NCBI GenBank assembly: GCA_002633005.1
Contig: NMRA01000243.1
Coordinates: forward strand, 459,718-523,717
Source: Phoronis australis
Lineage: Eukaryota > Phoronida > Phoronidae
Direction of reading: 5' to 3'
Length of the DNA stretch: 64,000 nt
Shown here piece after piece: positions 57,170 to 64,000 of the stretch. The notes under the pieces were generated by a model. The model made no database searches and was not told where the DNA came from. It saw only the letters and a list, made by a program, of their open reading frames with translations. Both the position numbers and the translations under genes were made by a program. How positions within the stretch are numbered: position 1 is the stretch's first letter; each line of letters starts with the position of its first letter.

Positions 57170-59457
57170 GTACGTGCAATCTGTTACGAGCAGGAATCTG
57201 TTCACAAATTCCAAGAACTTTTATACGCCTACATATACATTATGTTGGTGTGTAGATCTAATATTTATCGCCTGGCGTTATGCGCAGACGGATCCGCCAA
57301 GTACCCGCTGGGGGCAATTTTGGTACTGTGCGCCTTCTATATCTTTTAGAAGTATCTGCCTGAGAAAATCAGACAAAGTGTGAACGTGACAAATCACAGT
57401 TTTTGGCATATGCTTAGTTTATATGCTTAAACAAGCGCAACAGTTTTTGTTGAAAAAGTTGACATTTGTTGGAGAGCTGGATCGTTATTTTTTCCATTTA
57501 TTAATCTTTTTGAAGTTATGGCCAACCTTTTGTGAAAGTACAGACTTGTTGGGCAGCTTCATAAGAAAGTTCCGGGGTCTTCGACTTTCCCTTGGAACAG
57601 ATTTGGCTAGAGGATGTAATGAGTTAGGCAGTCAACTAAATGGTAGACGGTCAGTACCATTTAGACACGTCACGTAACCTGTCTGTAAATAACTATTTAC
57701 AGACACGCCGGAGAAGGAAGTTACCATTTGGAACACAAGTTTGCCTAAATTTTGCAAATCCAAACATTGCCCGCCGTAGTTGTAATTGTGCTAAACGAAC
57801 ACAGAAAACTTCGGTTGATGTGCGAAACTCTCAATATGTTACAAACTTATGTCTTGGTGCCCGTGCCATAGTTAGTACCTATGTGCTGTTACGTGGATGT
57901 CATGATTTGAGAAAAGACGTCAAAAGTTGACGTACATGCCTAGTTTTATTTGTATGCTACTTGAAAACGAGGGTAGTCTTCGAGGGTTCGTTGTGGTGGA
58001 AGCGGACACAGACGAAGGACTTGTTTTCTAGAAATGTCCTTTTTTAATTACATTTTTCTTTAATTTGGGATTGCAAATTCGTGTAAAGGAAACTTGAACA
58101 AAACAGAGGATGAGTATGTTATAATCCAGGTATGACATTTTAAAACAATTGTGAAAATAGAATTTTCTAAATTTCTTTAAAACCCGCTGCTCACGAAAAA
58201 CGCGAGCGAAGCCAGCACACGTGAATAACACCGGTTTCTGACCAGTACCATTCGACGCTAACTTATGTTACCGTCCAAGATAAGGTTGCAGACGCAGTTG
58301 CCGTTGTTTCGACATGGGCAAATTTCAAAAGTCCGTAAATTCAAAATGCGATGTCGTTGGCACACTAAGAGGGTATGTACGGGTAACCCTCACCTATTGT
58401 TGCAGAGTTAGAACGTGAATTTCTTGCGGATCATTGTTTTTATTCATATCGTACCAAATCCGCCCTAATTATATCCAAGCGTCAAAGGCCAAATTCGACG
58501 CTTGTAGCAGAAATGGTAGAAACACGCATTCTTTGCGCAATTGAAGTGTCCCGATATTCACGAATGCGTGTAAACAGGTCTCACCAGAGGGCAGTTTTGG
58601 CTCGGCAGTCTGCTCATGGATGTTTTAGGACCACTTGATGAAGACCAAACTTGGCATAATTTTTTGGAATGGACTGGTACTATTAGACGACTTGAATTCT
58701 CATCGGTCCCTTAAAGTTACCATAGATATTAATTGCTTAATTGACGAGCACCTTAATTAGCTTACCGTTTGCGACAAGTCTATCATTGGCCGTTTTCAAC
58801 GCTGTGCGTTGCTCCTGTTGTAAACTTGCATTACTTTTGTTCTATGCAAGCATCTTTCTTGCATGCTCATTTCGTAGATTTTATGCTATCTAGTTTTAAG
58901 ACTTCGAAAACTTTGCAAATCGTATGTTGGCGAACATCAAATAGTTATTTTAGAACTCGCACGGTGAAATAAAGCTAGAGGCGAAACCGAAAACATGCCT
59001 ACGCTAAAAAGCGTTAGTGATCCCGGATGGTCTACGTATATTCTATTTAAGTTATTGTCAATTGGTGTTGTTTTGTAAATGCTCATGATAAATGTGGCTA
59101 TGATTGTTCAAGCAGATTGCACCGTAACCTGTCTACTGTGTCCTTTACCTCGTGTTGTTCCAACTTGTGTGAGTACATTAAACCTGTTCGTATTCTGTGA
59201 ACGTGCATGGGTTACAAGAAAAACGGCGGTAAAACCGTGTTCCGTTAAAGAAACTAACTTTTGCTTTAAAGCGCTAACCGTTATAAAATTGATTCCAACT
59301 CCGATGAGTGTTTTTTCGGCTTCCAGTCCCAGATATCACTCGTCTTATTGAATTACATAACAATTTGAGGCCAATTTCACAGCGGTGCATGGTCTAATTA
59401 AAAAAGTTAGCTTTTGTGACGGAAGGCTGGTACATAGCTGCTTCGAAATGTGTTCCT
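57170..59457. other. Downstream of the last supported exon; no further exon fixed
   Basis: The gene should continue, since the last exon ends with two bases over. No following exon can be fixed. A good acceptor, TCCCTTGGAACAG at about 57599, would give a stop after two further codons and is one possible terminal exon. A perfect 12-bp stem with a 2-base spacer lies at 57680-57705 (TGTCTGTAAATA and inverse). The frame over 57640-57930 is unassigned. 59205-59310 weakly resembles repeat R1. Confidence 0.4.
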
Positions 59458-59461
59458 TTAA

Positions 59462-60577
59462 AGGCGAAGGCAACCTTTTTTCATGTCATTTTTAGCAAAA
59501 ATAGGGTTCGTTGATTATCCCAGACATATTTTTCACTTATAAACAACTTTTCGTAATTTGATTAATTACTCGTCGTCTACTCCGGAAGTGACGTTTTGGG
59601 AGGCAAGAATTTCGCGCCAATTTCTTTTCATACAGTCTGACAGTGAGAGCAGTCTAGTTAGTCATTGTTCTACCTCGGTTGTGATAAGTTCGGTCGTCGT
59701 TTGCTCTTGTTTACGAGTCAGTCAACATGCCACGCTGTTGCTGCCTACCGAGATGTACTCATTATCGTCTCACGTACAGAGGAAGAACTGTCCCACTTGC
59801 CCGAGTGTACCGCGACACACTCCCAGTGGATGCTGACTTGAGCACCCAAACTGCTTACAAAGTCCCGCCGTGCGACTCCCTCGTCACATACGTGGCATCT
59901 TCTAACTAGCTCCAATACAAGTCCACAAAAAACTTATCAAACTTAGGCTCAGCGATCTGTTCATTGGATGACGAACTATACTTTTAACTGGGTGTCAAAC
60001 TGGGCCTGTATTCACTCGGACTACTCAACATCGCTGCTGGGCTGCTTACAGGCTCTGAGCTAGAGACAACAGCACACGGGGAATCACTGCTAGTTCCTGG
60101 AATTGCACGCTATAGGGTACGTTCGGAGGCATGGATGACAGTAGATGAAGTGCCTCCAGTCACTGTTTATAGTGGCCATGAAAATGGTTGCCACTGCTTT
60201 GTACGTTGCGTGAGCGGGTAGCGCTGCGTTCTTCACACGAACGAGCTAGCCAAGTACGGCGAAGTGTGTCATCCTTTGGAAAGCGATGCAAGGTACCCAA
60301 AGCGCGTGTGAGACGATAATGAGTACATCATGGTACTCAGCAACAGCGTGGCATGTTGACTGACTCGTAAACAAAAGCAAACGACGACCGAACTTGACAG
60401 TTCTCACAGTCTGACTGTATGAAAAGAAATTGACGCGAAATTCTTGCCACCCAAAACGTCATTTCCGGAGTAGAGGACGAGAAATTAATTAAATTACGAA
60501 AAGCTGTAATTAAGTGAAAAATATGTCTGGGACCTTATTTTTGCTAAAAGTGACATGAAAAAAGGTTTCCTTCGCCT
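59462..60577 (-). mobile_element. Kolobok-like element with THAP remnant, copy 2
   Basis: Perfect TTAA flanks (59458-59461 and 60578-60581) bound a 1116-bp relative of the element at 31457. Its ends are AGGCGAAGGCAACC and GGTTTCCTTCGCCT. Long inverted repeats cover about 59462-59776 and 60306-60577; the right one lacks about 40 bases that are present in copy 1. The unique interior is the reverse complement of copy 1, meaning the element inserted in the opposite direction. No transposase region. Confidence 0.85.
60155..60352 (-). pseudogene. THAP remnant, deleted and with stops
   Basis: On the minus strand from 60352, the frame starts MPRCC and hits a stop at codon 6 and another at codon 9. 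It then continues with THYRLTRALGT, HRFPKDDTLRRTWLARSCEE as in copy 1. The segment that encodes the second zinc-ligand pair (CGKHF in copy 1) and the basic region is deleted: sequence jumps to the part that follows it in copy 1. The finger is destroyed. The plus-strand frame at 59727-59909 is the mirror start codon carried by the other inverted repeat, not a gene. Confidence 0.75.
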
Positions 60578-60582
60578 TTAAA

Positions 60583-60858
60583 TCGTTAACAGTTGTATAG
60601 TAAGAGGTTTAGGACGCCGGTTTTTGCGGCTCCTCGGTCAAAGGCCATAATCCGCTAAGTAAGGTCACATAGGATGGATGCAATCGGAAGGGACGTCACA
60701 CCTCATGACGTAATAGGTTTAATTAGACCCGTTAGAGAGGCACCTCGATGCTTTCGTGGCACGTTTTGAGCTCCTCCCAACGGATTGAGAGTCGAAACAA
60801 AAGAGGGATTACGCTGCTGAATAAGAACAAAAGGCACCTGTTTTTGCGTGCGCCAAGT
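60583..60858. other. Short interval between two elements
   Basis: No supported feature. It may include the outer part of the Polinton-like left inverted repeat, whose limit cannot be set because the right partner runs off the window. Confidence 0.4.
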
Positions 60859-61040
60859 GTCGTCGTTGTATATTGTTCGCATTGATCAAAAACAAATGTC
60901 GTGTATATTGCGCTACAAAAGGGATAACCACCCAACTCAACAACAGATGTCGTGTAGAGTCTTACCCAGGTACCGACGGTACTAAACTAGTGATATTGAT
61001 TCAACGTGTATTCATGACATACACTACAAAAATCATCAAC
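60859..61040 (+). repeat. Left terminal inverted repeat of the Polinton-like element
   Basis: Pairs with the reverse complement of about 63770-64000. The outer limit is unknown because the right copy continues past the window. Confidence 0.8.
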
Positions 61041-61380
61041 GTTTCTGTGGTCACAAATTCAAGTTTGAACCCTAGTTTAGGTTATAAACATAAAGAACGG
61101 TTAACGTTTCTTCACCCTTCACAAATTTGAGCAAGTTTTGTTGATCGGTTGCTATGAGATTGATGTTGTTTTCAAATTCCTATGCTTACAGACCAACCTG
61201 CTTTCTAGTAAGCTCTGCTGGAATTTGAATGTGTGTGCGACAACAATTTTCATAGAAGCGAATGCAAAATTAAAAGCACGCACGTCCCATGGGCGTGCAA
61301 ATTGGAAGAAGCTCCAATCCCCAGCTGTTGATTAGATAAAAACCCTGCAACTGCAACTGAATAGAGGAAATATGCTTCTG

Positions 61381-61635
61381 CTAGTCACATTCCTGCATTT
61401 CTTCGCTTTCTACTGAAGCTGGTCCACAGGTTGTACTTGAAACTCGCATTTTTTCCAGTCCCGAAGAAATATTGGTGGCGTAATTTTGATAATCGAGTGG
61501 ATTATCTGCAACTAGTAATCTGATTTGTTTGTGCAAGTGAACGCTTTTCTTTATTTGTTCTATACCTATACCTTTACTCATTAGCCTAAAATCAGAGAAA
61601 AGCTTGAATTGTCCATCCATTTTATTTAAGCACAC
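61381..61635 (-). CDS. Small unknown ORF in the Polinton-like element
   Basis: The frame is open for 84 codons on the minus strand. The first ATG is at about 61620, giving a protein of about 79 residues starting MDGQFKLFSDFRLMSKG and ending SVESEEMQECD. It is moderately charged with an acidic C-terminus, has no membrane segment and shows no motif I recognise. It lies just inside the left inverted repeat, downstream and in the same direction as the larger minus-strand ORF. It may be a small accessory protein of the element. Chance cannot be excluded at this length. Confidence 0.35.
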   Translation of the reverse strand: MCLNKMDGQFKLFSDFRLMSKGIGIEQIKKSVHLHKQIRLLVADNPLDYQNYATNISSGLEKMRVSSTTCGPASVESEEMQECD

Positions 61636-61786
61636 TCACTGGCTAAAATTCAGCTCACGGCAGAAAAGTGGTGGCTTTGGGAAATACATGGATATGCAGC
61701 GTACGTATTTTATACTATCTAAAAAACAAAAAGAAAAACGAAAAGCGCTCAGCACGGAGCTTATACATTAGTCCATTGGGCTCTAC

Positions 61787-62680
61787 CTATTCATATTCGG
61801 CGGCAATGCAGCACAACATTCTTTGCCATCGTGGAACGACACTGTGTCCTTTGGTAGAAGGGCTTGCGGAGACTTTGGTAGGGCGGCCATTTTTTCCGAA
61901 AGTCGTCTTCAATTTCTTGAAGAAACCCTGTTTAACATTTTGTGCATCATTAGAGGAAGCGGAGGTGGTGGTGGTGGTGTTCTCTGAAACGTCAAGGCTG
62001 ACTGCATCAGAAGATGTCGCTTTGTTGGGCAATTCTGCGACACCATATGGGTTGCCGTCATCCTCACGAATGTATACAACGTCACCTGATTTGTCGGTGC
62101 GAGATTTCGTAATCACGATGTCCTCGGCATCGCGTTGAGGGCTCCAGAAGCTTCAAATTGCACTCTGGAATAAGGCCGCGGGACCACTGGGCTTGACGTT
62201 TTCCAGAAGCCGACCGTGAACGATGTCTGGTCTGTAAGGAATTGGAGATCTAACGATGGTCTCTTCGACATCATCGGTTTTCTCTACCTGAGTTTTCTCT
62301 GGCTTGTTAGCACTGCATGTAGCCGACATTGGATCTTTTCTCTCCAGTAATTGGGGCTCTGCGGTTTCACATGCGTTGTTCAGCTCGATTTTTGTCGCCT
62401 GTTTCGTCTCGCATTCTATGAAATACTCGATGGGGGCTGTTTGCTTGTGGGTTATGCGGTTTGCCTCAGATTTTCGGCATAACAACTCATCCTGATAGCA
62501 ACGCAAGTCATTTATGTAGCCATCGTAGATTTCTTTTACTCCAATATCAGGCTCCGCTTCATGGAGGGCGATAGCAGCGTCCAATACTTCGGCCAACCAT
62601 TTTTCATCGTCGATGTTTGTGCAATGGTCTGCGTTACCGAACATGAAGCTCCACACAAAAGATACTATTTTATCAGTCAT
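61787..62680 (-). pseudogene. Unknown protein of the Polinton-like element, one in-frame TGA
   Basis: The frame is open from at least 62719 (first strong ATG 62680, MTDKIVSFVWSFMFGN) to a TGA at 62153-62155. It then continues in the same frame, open, to a stop at 61787. Read through, it is a protein of about 297 residues. The N-terminal part starts with an aromatic, hydrophobic segment. Then comes a helical, acidic stretch (KWLAEVLDAAIALHEAEPD) and a long polar region. After the TGA the tail is Thr/Ser-rich (TTTTTSASS) and then basic (GFFKKLKTTFGKNGRPTK). I recognise no family. The open frame on both sides suggests either one recent nonsense change or stop readthrough. The coding level is supported by length alone. 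Confidence 0.55.
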
Positions 62681-62811
62681 TCTCAATGCAGATTGAGAAA
62701 TACAACTAACACACCACACTCAATATAATGTCATAGCTTCGAGAAAATTTCTAATTTCCATCCGGTAGCCATTTGTAGGTCCATTATACAAATGATTAAT
62801 GATTACGTACC

Positions 62812-63012
62812 ATGTACGCCAACAATAGCACGACGTCACAAATCAAAGACGTCATTGATGCCGAAAAAGTCTCAAAGTTTGCTAACTTTTTGTACGACAG
62901 TTACATGTACCTTGAGAAGATTATAACTTTTCAAATGCGACTTGTTCGTTATGAAAATTGGTGTTATTTTGTCGACCAGCAGTTGTTGGGCAATTTTCTC
63001 AGTTTTTATTAG
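62812..63012 (+). CDS. Small unknown ORF, divergent from the minus-strand ORF
   Basis: Sixty-six codons start at ATG 62812 (MYANNSTTSQIKDVIDAEK) and end at TAG 63012. The composition is protein-like, with an amphipathic middle (KFANFLYDSYMYLEKI). It lies between the minus-strand ORF and the polymerase remnant, and faces away from the former across about 130 bases that could hold a shared promoter. No motif recognised. Confidence 0.3.
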   Translation: MYANNSTTSQIKDVIDAEKVSKFANFLYDSYMYLEKIITFQMRLVRYENWCYFVDQQLLGNFLSFY

Positions 63013-63127
63013 TAAATTTCAACCAACTATTTACCTTTAAACATGCATAATCTCATTAAATTGCAAATGAAGGACTAATTTGGCTCGTCAACTACATTGG
63101 GGACGGAACCTGCGAATTGGAGATGAA

Positions 63128-63720
63128 AAAGAAGACCATCCGCCTGAACCTGCCGCTTCAAATAGGCTTTTTCGTTTATCAGTACGCAAAGTTGCGCATG
63201 TTGGAGTTTTACTACGACTTCATGTCGTCGACAGATCCAATTTCGAATATTGCGAGATGGACACAGACAGTACATGGCTATATCCGGTAACTGTCTAAAG
63301 GACGTGATTAAACCAGACATGCGAGTAGCTTTTGAGAGGGAAAAACATCTTTGGTTTCCGCGAACGGACACGGAAGAAAACGACGCCTACGACGCGCACA
63401 CGCCCGGCTTATTGAAACTGGAATTTGAAGGGGACTACTGCATCGCGCTTTGCTCTAAAACGTATTACGTGGGGGCGGACGACGGTAAATCTCATTTTAG
63501 CTGTAAAGAAGTACAAATACAGAGGAATGAAATCGACAAGGCGCGGTATCTCAAAGTGTTACAGACCACGAAGAGTAGCTTGACCCTCAACAAAGGATTT
63601 CGGTTAGGAGGCGATAACACTATGTATACCTACCTGCAAGAGAGGTGCGCGTTCGCCTACTTTTATCCCAAACGACAATTATTCGACGACAGTGTCACCA
63701 CTGGACCTTTGAACATTTAA
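63128..63720 (+). pseudogene. Family B DNA polymerase, C-terminal remnant, frameshifted
   Basis: Three frames carry successive parts of a protein-primed type family B polymerase. A segment with FFVYQYAKLRMLEFYYDF is in one frame at about 63172-63226. The catalytic motif C, MDTDS, is in a second frame at 63257-63271. The rest, beginning YMAISGN and containing a KLEFEGD...CSKTYY block and a C-terminal YFYPKRQLFDD, is in a third frame to TAA at 63720. The two frame changes, before and right after the DTDS motif, abolish activity. The exonuclease domain, motif A and motif B are missing upstream, so only the last part remains. The gene runs into the right inverted repeat 50 bases later, a usual place for the polymerase in Polintons. 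Relatives act in replication of the element. Confidence 0.85.
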
Positions 63721-63769
63721 TTCGGGACATTCAATAGTTTGCTACTAATAATTTACTACTTTTACGGGA

Positions 63770-64000
63770 TTTTTGTTGTGCATTCGAATTTACTTTGTCA
63801 TGAATACACGTTGAAACAATATCATTTTTATGTTCTATTTTAGGTGGTCACATCTTAATATTAATAATAGTAGTTTAGTATCGTCGGTACCTGGGCTAGA
63901 CTTTACGCGACATCTGTTGTTGAGTTGGGTGGTTATCCCCTTTTGTATCGGAATATACATGACATTTGTTTTTGATAAATGGGAACAATATCCGACGACG
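63770..64000 (-). repeat. Right terminal inverted repeat of the Polinton-like element, cut by window end
   Basis: Reverse complement matches 60859-61040, with an inserted stretch (AATATTAAGATGTGACCACC and neighbours, about 63826-63872). It continues beyond base 64000. Confidence 0.8.

Larger units (their letters stand above)
60859..64000. mobile_element. Shortened Polinton (Maverick)-like element, right end beyond window
   Basis: The segment at about 60859-61040 is repeated in inverse at about 63770-64000. Long shared blocks include CAAAAACAAATGTC, GGGATAACCACCCAACTCAA, CAACAGATGTCG and CAACGTGTATTCATGACA; the right copy has an insert of about 40 bases. Between the repeats lie the C-terminal part of a family B DNA polymerase and several small ORFs. 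Long terminal inverted repeats plus such a polymerase next to one repeat are the hallmark of Polintons and related adintovirus-like elements. Complete ones are 15-20 kb and carry integrase, ATPase, protease and capsid genes. None of those is visible in these 3.1 kb, so this copy is internally deleted and defective. Confidence 0.75.

Noticed and set aside
56927-57214. Poly-cysteine protein on the minus strand
   Set aside because: It is the antisense reading of the CAG/CAA glutamine tract.
59727-59909. Plus-strand THAP-like start in element copy 2
   Set aside because: It is the mirror image of the start region carried by the other inverted repeat; the unique interior is on the minus strand.
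60859-64000. Intact or active virus-like element
   Set aside because: The polymerase is only a C-terminal piece with two frame changes, and no integrase, ATPase, protease or capsid gene is present.

Overview
The window looks like nuclear DNA of an animal, most likely a marine invertebrate, but I cannot name the species. It has no bacterial-style operons and no rRNA or ordinary tRNA genes. It does hold one split gene with long introns and consensus splice sites. It also holds a tRNA-derived SINE, a decayed non-LTR retrotransposon, many short inverted-repeat DNA transposons with intact target duplications, microsatellites, and the end of a Polinton (Maverick)-type element. Most of the 64 kb is intergenic or intronic and without any supported gene.

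The one host gene I can support runs on the + strand across the right half. Coding exons chain in phase: a transmembrane exon (46633-46760), then 53160-53327, 54186-54268 and 56947-57169. Two candidate first coding exons, 28422-28442 and 36324-36386, both end in phase 0 as the transmembrane exon requires. The product would be a single-pass membrane protein. It has a short N-terminus (glycosylated if the second start is used), one membrane helix followed by Cys-X-Cys-Cys and basic residues, and a long polar, serine- and arginine-rich cytoplasmic tail with a 9Q-L-19Q tract. The topology resembles synaptotagmins, but no C2 domain is visible, so the family stays open. The gene continues past 57169, and I could not find its end.

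Layout: 1-10.9 kb is gene-free sequence with a GAT/AAT microsatellite, a SINE, two copies of an 8-bp-TSD hAT-type MITE and several dispersed repeats. 10.98-13.16 kb is a decayed LINE. 13.2-28.4 kb is gene-free with foldback MITEs, a GGGCGGGGTTGT minisatellite and a TTAA-flanked MITE. 28.4-57.2 kb is the host gene. Its introns carry a 1.3-kb TTAA-flanked element with a broken THAP domain, a 618-bp element built of palindromic repeats with a 6-bp TSD, a GCGTA satellite and other repeats. 57.2-60.6 kb holds a second, inverted THAP element. From about 60.86 kb to the right edge lies a strongly shortened Polinton-like element: two facing long inverted repeats, the C-terminal part of a family B DNA polymerase broken by frameshifts, and unknown ORFs, one with an in-frame TGA.

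The most interesting items are the paired first exons of the membrane-protein gene, the unknown ORFs inside the shortened Polinton-like element, the THAP elements whose inverted repeats include the start of the coding region, and the palindrome-built 618-bp element.
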